64,000 bases of DNA, taken from NCBI GenBank assembly GCA_963784195.1, contig CAWARA010000020.1:682001-746000 (forward strand), read 5' to 3'. The notes under the pieces were generated by a model. That model saw only the letters and a program-made list of their open reading frames with translations, did not search any database and was not told where the DNA came from. Position numbers and translations under genes: made by a program. Origin of the DNA: CAVQAH01 sp963784195 (lineage in GTDB: Bacteria > Acidobacteriota > Vicinamibacteria > Vicinamibacterales > 2-12-FULL-66-21). Positions 44,099 through 52,476 of the stretch are shown one piece after another; within the stretch, counting starts at the first letter, position 1, and the number at the start of each line of letters is the position of its first letter.

Positions 44099-44766
44099 AC
44101 GAGCGTCCCGCCTGACATCTCGTATCGCTTGGGGAACCGCTCGGCCAGCGCGACGCTGTGCGTCACGACGACCAGCACCGTCTGCCGCCGGGCGTGCATG
44201 TCGAGGAGAAGTGACGCGACAACCTCCGCGGACGTGCGATCGAGATTGCCGGTCGGCTCGTCACAGAGCAGCAGCTGCGGATCCCTGATGAGCGCGCGAG
44301 CGATCGCCGCGCGCTGTTTTTCTCCGCCGGACAGCTCTCCAGGACGATGCTCGAGTCGATCGCCCAGGCCGACCTGCTGCAGCAACTCGCGTGCACGAGA
44401 CTCGTCCTTGCTCGCATCGCGCTCAGCTGGCGGTGCGACGAGCGTTGGCGTCAACACATTCTCGAGTACCGAGCACTGCGGCAGCAGCGAGTGATCCTGG
44501 AACACAAAGCCGATGCGCTTGTTCCGGAATGCCGCCTGCCGGCTCTCGCTGAGCGCAAAGGGATCCTGCCCGTCAATCGTCACGGACCCGGACGTCGGCG
44601 GGTCGAGCGCGCCGAGGATGTACAGCAGCGTGCTCTTTCCGCTGCCCGAGGGACCCATGATGGCAATCGCGTCGCCGCGGTCGAGCGTGAGCGACACGTC
44701 CTTGAGGATCGGAAGATCGCCCCGCGGCGTCGCGTATGACTTGGAAACGGATTTCGCGGTCAGCAC
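44095..44766 (-). CDS. ABC transporter ATP-binding protein (LolD/MacB type)
   Basis: 223 aa. Walker A GPSGSGKST (residues 38-46), Q-loop FVFQDHSLLP, signature LSGGEKQR, Walker B LLLCDEPTGNLD and H-loop TH. The length and GNLD motif fit LolD/MacB-type ATPases. It overlaps the permease start by 4 bp and the glycosyltransferase stop by 7 bp, so the three genes are almost certainly one operon. Confidence 0.95.
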   Translation of the reverse strand: MLTAKSVSKSYATPRGDLPILKDVSLTLDRGDAIAIMGPSGSGKSTLLYILGALDPPTSGSVTIDGQDPFALSESRQAAFRNKRIGFVFQDHSLLPQCSVLENVLTPTLVAPPAERDASKDESRARELLQQVGLGDRLEHRPGELSGGEKQRAAIARALIRDPQLLLCDEPTGNLDRTSAEVVASLLLDMHARRQTVLVVVTHSVALAERFPKRYEMSGGTLV

Positions 44767-45356
44767 TTGGTCAGGTCTCTGTAGACGGATTCAGCGACTT
44801 CGGCCATGTGCCCGACGCTGTAATGCTCGCGGACACCTGACGCCCCGGCCTTCCCCAACTCCGTGCGCCGAGCGGGATCGCGCCACAACTCGAGCAGGCC
44901 ATCGGCGAGCGCGTCTGGATTATCAGGCTCGACGAGGATGCCGCCGCCTGTGGTCTCGACGATTTCCGGGAATGCACCGCGACGCGGCTGCACAACAGGA
45001 ACACCGCTGGCCATCGCCTCGAGCAGGAACAGGCCCTTCGGCTCTTCGTAGGTGGCCGGAACGGACAGCACGTCGATGTTCTTCAGAAAATCGAGCTTCT
45101 CCGCGCGGCCGAGTTCACCGCGGTACTCGAATTCACGCTCGAGCCCGTGCTCACGAATCGTCGACCTGACGCGTTCCAGGTATTCGTGATGCTCCGGCGC
45201 CAGGTACCCCGCTGCCACCAGTCGCGACGCGCCGATGGACGGCCTCGAGCGCAGGCGGCCATACGCTTCTGCCAGCACTTGAAGACCCTTCTCGGGTGCA
45301 ACGCGCGCAAGGTACCCGATGGTGAACGGGCCTTGCCGCTGTCGAAGCGTGAGGGG
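44760..45356 (-). CDS. Glycosyltransferase (GT4-like), C-terminal part (frameshifted)
   Basis: This frame encodes the donor-binding half: RQRQGPFTIGYLARVAPEKG, then VPATYEEPKGLFLLEAMASG, VVQPRRGAFPEIVETTGGGI and PDNPDALADGLLELW. These are typical GT-B family 4 motifs (the E-x-F/L-G-L-x-x-x-E region in PKGLFLLEAMASG). It joins the N-terminal part near 45357 in a CCCC run. The stop at 44760 overlaps the ABC ATPase start. Confidence 0.85.
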   Translation of the reverse strand, partial: PLTLRQRQGPFTIGYLARVAPEKGLQVLAEAYGRLRSRPSIGASRLVAAGYLAPEHHEYLERVRSTIREHGLEREFEYRGELGRAEKLDFLKNIDVLSVPATYEEPKGLFLLEAMASGVPVVQPRRGAFPEIVETTGGGILVEPDNPDALADGLLELWRDPARRTELGKAGASGVREHYSVGHMAEVAESVYRDLTKC

Positions 45357-46050
45357 AATAACCGTCCAGATTGATGCCAAGCGGAACCAGCCGCATCTTC
45401 TCCCGCGGAATACCCAGGTAGCCCGGCATGTAGTTCATGTAGTACCGGCTGACGGGAAGGAACGCGTCGACGTGGACGCTCGCGGCGCGGATCAAGTCGA
45501 GCGATTGCTGTTTGTACGGCTCGCCGATGCCATCGAGAAACAGATCCTCGCCCTGCAACGTGCAACAGACGGCGACGTTCAACGCGCGCTTCAATGGTTC
45601 GGCAAGGCCAAGCAGCAACGTGTACGGCAGGTTGACGATGTCGAAACGCGGCTCCGACTTCAGCCAGTCAAGCAGCTTGATGATCTCTTTCCGCTGGAAG
45701 CCGCGATCGCCTTTCAGCATCGAAACAGTCAGCTCGCCAAGACTCTTGGGATCGACCTTGATCTGCCGTTTCGACGCCATCTTGATCACCCACTCGGCAT
45801 CCCAGAGGCGATCGAGCATGCGTGGCGTATGGCGAAAGAGCGCGGAGTGCTGTTCGAGAAAAACGCTGATGCCGCCGAAGAAGACGTGATTCTGGCTGAC
45901 GTTGCGCTCGTCCGTTCGCGTAGGCGTATAGACCGGCGTCAGCACCACGTCGTGCCCGCGCGACAGCAGCTCAGCCGCAAGCGCGTTGTCGCGCAGGCAA
46001 CTGCCGCAATACATCGACCCCGCACCGCCCGTAAATGACAGTATCCTCAC
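45357..46050 (-). CDS. Glycosyltransferase (GT4-like), N-terminal part (frameshifted)
   Basis: About 231 residues from a GTG at 46050: MRILSFTGGAGSMYCGSCLR, then VVLTPVYTPTRTDERNVSQN, the acceptor-binding half of a GT-B enzyme with HxxFFGGI-type motif and LPVSRYYMNYMPGYLG near the end. Sense continues to GINLDGY. The rest of the protein is in another frame from about 45357. Likely cytoplasmic sugar transfer to a lipid or protein acceptor. Confidence 0.83.
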
Positions 46051-46177
46051 GCGATATCCAGTCTATCTCACGACGTTTCGGGCACGCACTGAGGGCCGGC
46101 ACCACCAGGATGCGGTGGTGCGGATTAGTCAATGGCTGGGCCGGCTCAGCGGCCGCACAAAGAACCGGCGGGTGGAG

Positions 46178-46195
46178 GTCTGGCTAAAGCCAGAC
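46178..46195. repeat. Palindrome GTCTGGCT-AA-AGCCAGAC (family I)
   Basis: Perfect 8-bp arms, ending 2 bp before the stop codon of the aldehyde dehydrogenase-like gene. The rest of the 46051-46196 gap shows no gene. Confidence 0.88.
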
Positions 46196-46196
46196 A

Positions 46197-47615
46197 CTAC
46201 GATGTCTGAAATGCACGCGCGCGGAACAGGAACTCCACGATGTTCCCTTCGTGGGGCTGCAGCCAGTTCAACTGAATCGTCGGCACCGGTCCGAGATTCA
46301 GGCGATCGATGTGCACGGCATCAATCAGTTGCCTCCGCAGCTCGGGCTTGTTGGTGATCGCGCTGCACACGAGCGTCGGGCCGATCGCGTCGAGCATCTT
46401 GTCCTCGGCGCACTCGACGACGGTCGCGAAGGGGAACATGTATTCCTTCTTCGCAATGGCGGCGTCCGATGAGGCGCAGTGGACGACTGTGGGAAGCAGA
46501 TAGTCCGCACGACCGTCCTTGACCACGCGCTGACCATCACGATGGGCGGCGGTCACGTCGGTGACGCCCGGCGCCTTCAGATCGGCATCGATGGACTGCG
46601 AAACGGCATCGGCGACTCCGGGGACTGTGAATGCCGCGAGGCTGGCTTCGGGATGTTCCGGCGGCAGGGGACGAACCGCTGCAAGCCGGCGCGCCAGCGC
46701 ATCGGCGATCTCCCGCGTGTGACGGCTGGCCCAGATTCCCGAGCAGTTGATGCAGCCGCGGCCGCTGTTCGCGAACACGCTGTCGACCATCAGGTCGAGA
46801 TACTTCTCCCAGTTGTCGACCTCGTCGTCGCCAAGCAGGATCTTCGAGAAGCCTGGACCATGCGCCTGCACCTTGGGATTGCCGCGGTAGCGATCCACCG
46901 TCGGCGTTCCACCGAACACGAGGCTGCGATCGCAGCTGGCCAGCACGGCGGCGCCGACTTCGGCTTCACCGGGATAGACAGAGATGGCCTCGCGCGGGAT
47001 TCCAGCCTGGAAGAACGCTTCCGCCATCCGGTAGGGCGTCCACGGCTCCTGCGGGCCAGGCTTAAGGACGAGACCGATCTGCATCGGAATGATCGGCAGC
47101 CACAGCGTGTGCACCCCGGGCGAATTGGAGGGCAGAACCAGCCCGAGGACGGGGCTCTGAGCCTGATAGCTGATCGGCACACCACGCTCTTCGCCGTAGC
47201 CGCATGTGAGCACGTCGAGCGAGAGTCCTCGCGTGAGCGAGGTCAGAATCTTGCGCATCTCGCCGAGCACGAACATGTTTTTCTTCATGTTCGCGCGGCA
47301 GAGACGCTCGGGGAGGCCCGTGCTCGCCGATTGAGCGCGAACGAACTGGTCCGGCGTCTGCGATCCGTCGCCCATGGGGAGCTCGCCGTTCGTGTAGAGC
47401 TCCCCCGCCTTGCCGACCCGCTCGATGAGATCGTCGATGGGGATCTGGCGAAGGACGTCCCGCGCCCGCTGCGCCTTGCGCATGTCGCGCTGGATGAGGC
47501 CGCCATTGGCGCGGCTGACGCGCGCCATCGGCTCACCCGTCGCAAAGTGGACGACGTCGTCCACTTCCATGCTCGTATACGCTTGCCCCCAGCGAAGAAC
47601 CGGAATCTGTAACAT
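46197..47615 (-). CDS. LuxC-like / aldehyde-dehydrogenase-superfamily acyl reductase
   Basis: 472 aa. The fold is that of aldehyde dehydrogenases: a Rossmann part (LGLVLPSNSPGVHTLWLP, KPGPQEPWTPYRMAEAF) and a catalytic Cys near residue 286 in SGRGCINCSG. Length and the adjacent LuxE-like ligase fit LuxC-type fatty-acyl reductases, which turn activated acyl groups into aldehydes with NAD(P)H. The start ATG at 47615 is chosen because upstream in-frame sequence is repeat DNA. It is separated from the LuxE-like gene by a nested palindrome. Confidence 0.82.
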   Translation of the reverse strand: MLQIPVLRWGQAYTSMEVDDVVHFATGEPMARVSRANGGLIQRDMRKAQRARDVLRQIPIDDLIERVGKAGELYTNGELPMGDGSQTPDQFVRAQSASTGLPERLCRANMKKNMFVLGEMRKILTSLTRGLSLDVLTCGYGEERGVPISYQAQSPVLGLVLPSNSPGVHTLWLPIIPMQIGLVLKPGPQEPWTPYRMAEAFFQAGIPREAISVYPGEAEVGAAVLASCDRSLVFGGTPTVDRYRGNPKVQAHGPGFSKILLGDDEVDNWEKYLDLMVDSVFANSGRGCINCSGIWASRHTREIADALARRLAAVRPLPPEHPEASLAAFTVPGVADAVSQSIDADLKAPGVTDVTAAHRDGQRVVKDGRADYLLPTVVHCASSDAAIAKKEYMFPFATVVECAEDKMLDAIGPTLVCSAITNKPELRRQLIDAVHIDRLNLGPVPTIQLNWLQPHEGNIVEFLFRARAFQTS

Positions 47616-47642
47616 TGTCGACCTGCGTGCTGACTTGAACAC

Positions 47643-47716
47643 GCCCGACCTGACCGCCTCCGCCAAGGCTTCGGCGAGTCCGCCGAAGCGCTTCGCGCGA
47701 AGGCGGAAGGTCGGGC
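47643..47716. repeat. Nested palindromes: family F hairpin with a family G-like element in its loop
   Basis: The family F arms GCCCGACCT (47643-47651) and AGGTCGGGC (47708-47716) are intact. The two-base GA loop seen in other copies is replaced by a 56-bp palindrome that starts GACCGCCTCCGCCAAGGCTT and ends GCGCGAAGGCGGA. It lies in the gap between the LuxE- and LuxC-like genes. Confidence 0.9.
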
Positions 47717-47727
47717 CTACTGATGTC

Positions 47728-48837
47728 CTAATACACCCCAACAGTCGTCGTCGCGGCAAAGCCCCGGAATGGACGCACGCCGCTGACGCCGTCCCAGGGA
47801 TAGCGCTCGTACGGGGGCTCGCGCTCGCCTTCGTCGCGCTCGAGAAACCCCGGCATGAAAAACTCCTTCGTCAGCGTCGTCAGCTTGACGCGCCCGGTCT
47901 GGCCGTAGTCCACGAGCTTCCTCGGGTCGTCGAAGTCCACCACCTCGATCACGGCGCGTGGCTCCGGCGCGTAGTACGCAATCTTGTAGTTGTTATGCGG
48001 GCCGGACGGGGCGCTGGCGGCAAGACCCATGAGCGTGTTGCCGTAGGTCGGCGTCATGTACGCGCCATCGAGCAATTCCTCGTGCGCGAACCGATTCCAC
48101 TGCGGTGTGAACTCGGTGCCGCCCGAGAAAATGCCGGTGATACCCATCTGCCGGATCGTCGTCCCCATCGACTCCAGGCGCAGCGCGAGCGACTCCAGCA
48201 GCTTCGGCGTCGTGAACATGCAGCGGACGTCGTGCCCGGCTTTCAGGACGGTGACAGCCTGATCGATCACGTGATCCTTGTAGGCCTGCAGGTGCTCTCC
48301 CCACCCTCGTTGGATCAGCTTGATGACCCACCGCGGATCGAGGTCGACCGCGAAACAGATCCCACCGCGGTACTGCGCGAGGTGCTCGATCGCCAGCCGC
48401 AGTCGCCGCGGACCGCTCGGCCCGAGCATGAGCCAGTTCGACCCTTTCGGAAACCGATCGTCGGGCAGCGTGTGGCTGAAGGTTTCGTAATCGATCCGAA
48501 AGTCGTCGATGTTGATGCGGGTCTTGGGAATGCCTGTCGTCCCGCCGGTCTCGAAGACGTAGATCGGTTTGTCGGCGAACGCCTTGGGCACCCACCGGCG
48601 GACGGGACCGCCGCGGAGCCACTCATCTTCAAAGGAGCCGAACTTGTGGAGGTCGGCGTATCCATTGATGTCCTTCAGCGGATCGAAGTCCATCGTCCTG
48701 GCGCGTTCCAGCCAGAAGGGACAGCCCGTGTCGGGGCTGAAGTGCCAGCGGACGATCTCCTTGACGTGGGCGTCGAGGCGCTCGCGCGCGGCGCGTAGAG
48801 CGGCCGGGTCTACACGTGGAGCGGACGTATCGAGCAT
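47728..48837 (-). CDS. LuxE/PaaK-like acyl-adenylating ligase
   Basis: 369 aa. The adenylation P-loop is YVFETGGTTGIPKTR (near residue 92), and FSGGTEFTPQW and TPTYGNTLMGLAA are the later adenylation motifs. Short length, shared with LuxE (about 370 aa), and pairing with the LuxC-like enzyme suggest it activates a carboxylic acid for reduction; a PaaK-like arylacetate ligase is the alternative. TACGAT lies 6 nt before the ATG at 48837, so a leaderless transcript is possible. First gene of the pair. Confidence 0.82.
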   Translation of the reverse strand: MLDTSAPRVDPAALRAARERLDAHVKEIVRWHFSPDTGCPFWLERARTMDFDPLKDINGYADLHKFGSFEDEWLRGGPVRRWVPKAFADKPIYVFETGGTTGIPKTRINIDDFRIDYETFSHTLPDDRFPKGSNWLMLGPSGPRRLRLAIEHLAQYRGGICFAVDLDPRWVIKLIQRGWGEHLQAYKDHVIDQAVTVLKAGHDVRCMFTTPKLLESLALRLESMGTTIRQMGITGIFSGGTEFTPQWNRFAHEELLDGAYMTPTYGNTLMGLAASAPSGPHNNYKIAYYAPEPRAVIEVVDFDDPRKLVDYGQTGRVKLTTLTKEFFMPGFLERDEGEREPPYERYPWDGVSGVRPFRGFAATTTVGVY

Positions 48838-48849
48838 TCGGGAATCGTA
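48838..48849 (-). promoter_or_regulatory. Candidate -10 box of a leaderless promoter
   Basis: TACGAT (48849-48844) is 6 nt before the ATG at 48837 of the ligase gene. No -35 box is obvious. Confidence 0.35.
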
Positions 48850-48948
48850 TCAAAAACCGGGAATGACTACCGTCCCCTGACGCAGTTTGCGCCCCCGGTT
48901 GCTCGAGGCTGCCACGGGTGGCCACAAAATCGTGAGACGCGGAGAGCA

Positions 48949-50493
48949 CTAGCCTTCTCGGCCAGTCGGGCGCCCTGCTGTCCTGAGGAAATGGCTCCGC
49001 TCGACCGCATCTGGCCGCGTCATCAGGTCGTCAACGGGCATGGGAAGCCGCCAGGTCCAATTCTCGTCATTGATCGACGCGGGAGTATTGATGCGATCGC
49101 GCCAACCGAAGAGATCCTGGATTGGAAAAATGACGAAATCGGAATTGGCGTTGGTCATCATCGCGAGCAGGGCGTCCCGAAGCGTGTCGGAATAGCGATC
49201 GTCCGGGTCCAAATCCAGGGTTCGAAGGGCGGGCAAGTCGAGCAAGAGCCGGCGCTCGTCGTCATCCGCGTCGTCCCACCATTCGGCCATGGTTTCGGTA
49301 TCGTGCGTACCGGTCGTCGCGACGCCGATCCGCGGATAGCTGCCCGGATCGCGAAACCGATGAGGTCGTTTGGACCACTCGCGCTCCCACCGAAGCACCT
49401 GCATGCCAGGAACGCCCCGCAGCGACATGGATTTTCTGACGAAGTCCGGCACCGTCCCGAGGTCTTCCGCGATGATTCGTGACCCGCAGGACGCGAACAG
49501 GTCGAGCAGTGCTTCGCCCTGATCGCGTTGCGCCGCCTCTGATGCCGGCACGAAATACGTGCGCTTGTCGCGTTCACGCACGAACGTGCGGAAGAAGCCG
49601 ACGACGTGATCGACGCGAAAGCCGTCGTACATGGCAGCACACCGGCGCGCCCGCTCGCGCAGCCATTGATAGCCGGTCCTGGCAATCACGTCCCACCGAT
49701 AGACCGGAAGCCCCCAGTCCTGGCCGGACTCCGAGAATGCGTCAGGCGGCACACCGACCGACGCATCGACCCGGAACTCCTCCTGGCGCGCCCAGACGTC
49801 GGCGCTGTGTGCGCTGACCATGAAGGGAAAATCGCCAAACATCCCGACGGGCGCCAACGCCGCACGCGCATCCTGCCATTGTTCGTCCGCGACCCACTGC
49901 ACGTACTTGTAATACCGAATCGCCTTTTGAAGACGCACTTCGGCTTCTGATAGTGCTGACGGCTCGCGGTCACGAAGCGCGGGCGGCCACTCGAGCCAGT
50001 ACTTCCCGTGATGTGCCTCGTGCAGGGCCCGGAAGAGCGCGTAGTCGTCGAGCCACCACGCCTCGCGTTCCGTGAAAGCCCGAAACTGGAGCGCCCTGGA
50101 GTCGTGACTTTTCAGATCGCCACGCTCGAACCTCGAGAATGCGTCACGCAGCGCGTTCTGTTTCAACGCACGCACCAGGGGGTGCAGCACCGCCGGCGCA
50201 CAACGCGCCTCTTCGAGTCGATTGAGGTCATCGAGCGACATCAGGCTCTCGGCTTCGACGGCCACATGCTCCTCGACGTCCGACAGCGAGATGAAGATCG
50301 GGTCGATGGCCATCGCGCTGAGGGCGGAATATGGAGAGTTCTGGCCGTCCTGCATCTCGTTGACCGGCAGAATCTGCACGAAGTCCATGCCCGCGCGATC
50401 GACCCACCTGGCCAGGCGCACGAGATCGGGAATCTCGCCGATGCCCCAGCTGCTGCGTGACGGTATCGAAAAGAGCGGCACCAGCACGCCCAT
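48949..50493 (-). CDS. malQ: 4-alpha-glucanotransferase (GH77)
   Basis: 514 aa, the length of MalQ. GH77 motifs: PSRSSWGIGEIPDLVRL, NSPYSALSAMAIDPIFI, nucleophile region YDGFRVDHVVGFFRTF, acid/base region IAEDLGTVPDFV and TTGTHDTETMAEWW. MalQ moves 1,4-glucan segments between chains in maltodextrin and glycogen metabolism. The ATG at 50493 lies 34 bp past the stop of the preceding aminotransferase gene; in-frame codons up to 50571 overlap that gene. Confidence 0.93.
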   Translation of the reverse strand: MGVLVPLFSIPSRSSWGIGEIPDLVRLARWVDRAGMDFVQILPVNEMQDGQNSPYSALSAMAIDPIFISLSDVEEHVAVEAESLMSLDDLNRLEEARCAPAVLHPLVRALKQNALRDAFSRFERGDLKSHDSRALQFRAFTEREAWWLDDYALFRALHEAHHGKYWLEWPPALRDREPSALSEAEVRLQKAIRYYKYVQWVADEQWQDARAALAPVGMFGDFPFMVSAHSADVWARQEEFRVDASVGVPPDAFSESGQDWGLPVYRWDVIARTGYQWLRERARRCAAMYDGFRVDHVVGFFRTFVRERDKRTYFVPASEAAQRDQGEALLDLFASCGSRIIAEDLGTVPDFVRKSMSLRGVPGMQVLRWEREWSKRPHRFRDPGSYPRIGVATTGTHDTETMAEWWDDADDDERRLLLDLPALRTLDLDPDDRYSDTLRDALLAMMTNANSDFVIFPIQDLFGWRDRINTPASINDENWTWRLPMPVDDLMTRPDAVERSHFLRTAGRPTGREG

Positions 50494-50527
50494 ATGGCGG
50501 CCGGTCGAGAAGCGGCTCGAGGAACGC

Positions 50528-51685
50528 TCAGGCACCGGCCCGCTCCAGGGTCCGGCGCACACCTTCGCCAAAGTCGGCAGGCTCCGGCAGCAGGCTGATC
50601 ACCAGAAACGCCTCGTGGGGAAAGTCGAAGAAGTAACCGGGGTGAACCGACACACCATCCTGCTCGATGAGCTTCACGACGAGATCCTCTTCAGTCATCC
50701 TGGCGGGTACGCGGACTACCGCAGACCAGCCAGCGTCGGCATGTAACACGTCGAGCGACGGAAAACGGCGAACGCGATCGCGAAGATGTTCGTCATTGGC
50801 TCGCACGCGCGCGAGAATCCGCGCGCGGATGGCTGCGCCTGCCTCGAGGAACGCGTCGGCAGCGACCTGCACTGGCGTGGAAACGGAGAGATATGTATCG
50901 GCGATCAGCTCGAGACGATTGAGCGCCTCCTCGACCGGCGCCGGCGGGCCGCTCACCGCGATCCATGCGAGCTTGATCTGCGGAAGGCCGGCTGACTTCG
51001 ACAGCCCGCCCAACCGGAATGTCAGGCACGTGCCGGGCACGTTTCCCGAAGTCGCGCCGCCGAGCGGGTAATCGGCGAACACCTCATCCACGATGAGCGC
51101 CGCGTCCCGCTCGGCACATCGTGCGGAGAGTTGTCCCAGCTCGTCCGAACTGAGAAATGAACCCGTGGGGTTGTTCGGACTCACCGCAAGCACGGCGCGA
51201 ACACCGGCCGTCCACGCGCGATCCACGCTGTCCAAGTCGAGCATCCACTTGCCGTGATACTCGAGCGAGTACGGACGCGTACGCACGCCGTCGAGCGCGG
51301 TCAAATGGTCGAACAACGGGTAGCTGGGAACAGGCACCAGCACGTCATCGCCTTGCGGGTGGCACAGCAGCTTGAACAGCAACGAATAGGCCTCGCTCGT
51401 GCTGGCGGTCAACACGACGCGATCCGGAGCAACAGTGATGCCGCGACGGCTGTAGTCGCGCACGACCGCGCAGCGTGCGGCTTCGAGGCCGAATGGTTGC
51501 GGCGAGTAGCGCAACGCGTGTGGTGACGCCAGCGGCTGCAGCAGGCCGTCCGGGTAGTCGATGCCCACCGCCGTTGGATTGGTGATGGTCAGATCGATCA
51601 ACGGCCGCCCCTCCGCCTTCACCGCCGCGACTGCGCGGGCGATGCGATTGGGTTCACGATCGGCGGGAACGCGAGAGGAAAACAT
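50528..51685 (-). CDS. Class I/II PLP-dependent aminotransferase (1)
   Basis: 385 aa. PLP motifs: TNPTAVGIDYP near the N-terminus, AVSPNNPTGSF, VDEVFADYPLG and the Schiff-base Lys at residue 230 in GGLSKSAGLPQIKLAW. Fold type I amino-acid aminotransferase of unknown specificity. TATAGT lies 9 nt before the ATG at 51685 and may drive a leaderless message. The malQ gene follows on the same strand. Confidence 0.92.
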   Translation of the reverse strand: MFSSRVPADREPNRIARAVAAVKAEGRPLIDLTITNPTAVGIDYPDGLLQPLASPHALRYSPQPFGLEAARCAVVRDYSRRGITVAPDRVVLTASTSEAYSLLFKLLCHPQGDDVLVPVPSYPLFDHLTALDGVRTRPYSLEYHGKWMLDLDSVDRAWTAGVRAVLAVSPNNPTGSFLSSDELGQLSARCAERDAALIVDEVFADYPLGGATSGNVPGTCLTFRLGGLSKSAGLPQIKLAWIAVSGPPAPVEEALNRLELIADTYLSVSTPVQVAADAFLEAGAAIRARILARVRANDEHLRDRVRRFPSLDVLHADAGWSAVVRVPARMTEEDLVVKLIEQDGVSVHPGYFFDFPHEAFLVISLLPEPADFGEGVRRTLERAGA

Positions 51686-51700
51686 CGGACGGACACTATA
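51686..51700 (-). promoter_or_regulatory. Candidate -10 box of a leaderless promoter
   Basis: TATAGT (51700-51695) is 9 nt before the ATG at 51685. No -35 box stands out. Confidence 0.4.
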
Positions 51701-51723
51701 TATTCTCAGTATTTGGTAGAAAT

Positions 51724-51769
51724 CCTAGCGAGGCTGCGCCCGAGACCGTCGTGGCTCCGCCTCGCTAGG
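51724..51769. repeat. Inverted repeat CCTAGCGAGGC...GCCTCGCTAGG
   Basis: Perfect 11-bp arms at 51724-51734 and 51759-51769 around a 24-bp loop, in the divergent space between the aminotransferase and DinB genes. Confidence 0.85.
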
Positions 51770-51805
51770 TCGTATTGTTTAATAACGCCGCGCTGACGCG
51801 CGGAC

Positions 51806-51856
51806 GGCCTTGACCGAATGATTGACTGAAAACTCAGAATCGACATGGTCAAGGCC
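51806..51856 (+). promoter_or_regulatory. Inverted repeat in the DinB gene leader (possible operator or riboregulator)
   Basis: GGCCTTGACC (51806-51815) and GGTCAAGGCC (51847-51856) are perfect 10-bp arms around 31 nt. The right arm ends just before the AGGG ribosome site of the ATG at 51869, so folding in the mRNA or binding of a dimeric repressor would affect expression. Confidence 0.4.
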
Positions 51857-51868
51857 TCTAGGGCGATC

Positions 51869-52363
51869 ATGATCACGCTGAACTATGACGAACTGTTGCG
51901 ATACACCAACGGCGAGCGCGAACGGTGGCGGACCTGGTTTACCGGTCATCCAACCGCTATGGAATCGCCGGTGCAGGCTGCGGACGCACGCCTCCCAACC
52001 GTCGGCAAGTTGATCGATCACATCTTCATCGTCGAGCGGCGGCATCTACAGCGGCTCCGCCAGGAACCGCTGTCGGACTCGACCGGCCTCAGCGCCCAGA
52101 ACGCTCCACCGCTCTTCGACTACGGCGCCTCCGTGCGTCGCGAGCTGGAGAGCTTCGTCGAGACCCTCGACGAGGACCAGGCGGACGAGATGCGAACCTT
52201 CGACGTGCAGAATCAGCAGTGGCCCATGACGCCACGCAAGCTGCTCTTCCACATCCTGCTGCACGAAATCCGGCACTGGGCGCAGATCGCCCTCGCCGTC
52301 AGACTCGCCGGTTTCGAGCCGCCTGGTCAGCACGATCTGTTCTATAGCAAGGCGATGAAGTGA
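51869..52363 (+). CDS. DinB-family protein, cytoplasmic
   Basis: 164 aa. The DinB metal-site histidines lie in LIDHIFIVERRHLQRLRQE and HILLHEIRHWAQIALAV, the classic L-x-H-E-x-x-H-W end motif of this family. No signal peptide. Function unknown; members are metal-dependent, some thiol S-transferases. The ATG at 51869 has AGGG about 6 nt upstream; an in-frame ATG at 51845 lies inside the inverted repeat. It is convergent with the GH42 gene. Confidence 0.88.
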   Translation: MITLNYDELLRYTNGERERWRTWFTGHPTAMESPVQAADARLPTVGKLIDHIFIVERRHLQRLRQEPLSDSTGLSAQNAPPLFDYGASVRRELESFVETLDEDQADEMRTFDVQNQQWPMTPRKLLFHILLHEIRHWAQIALAVRLAGFEPPGQHDLFYSKAMK

Positions 52364-52365
52364 AA

Positions 52366-52471
52366 GTGCCGTGGTTCGTGGTCCGTGGTTCGTGTCTCGT
52401 GGCCCAACCGAGCGAAATTTAGAGACGCGGGCACAGTCGGGCGGCGAGACACGGACCACGGACCACGGCAC
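52366..52471. repeat. Family A element, best-preserved palindrome
   Basis: Left arm GTGCCGTGGTTCGTGGTCCG plus TGGTTCGTGTCTCG. Right arm CGAGACACGGACCACGGACC plus ACGGCAC. The arms are largely complementary over 27 bp around a 45-bp core. It fills the gap between the convergent DinB and GH42 genes. Confidence 0.93.
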
Positions 52472-52476
52472 GCGCG

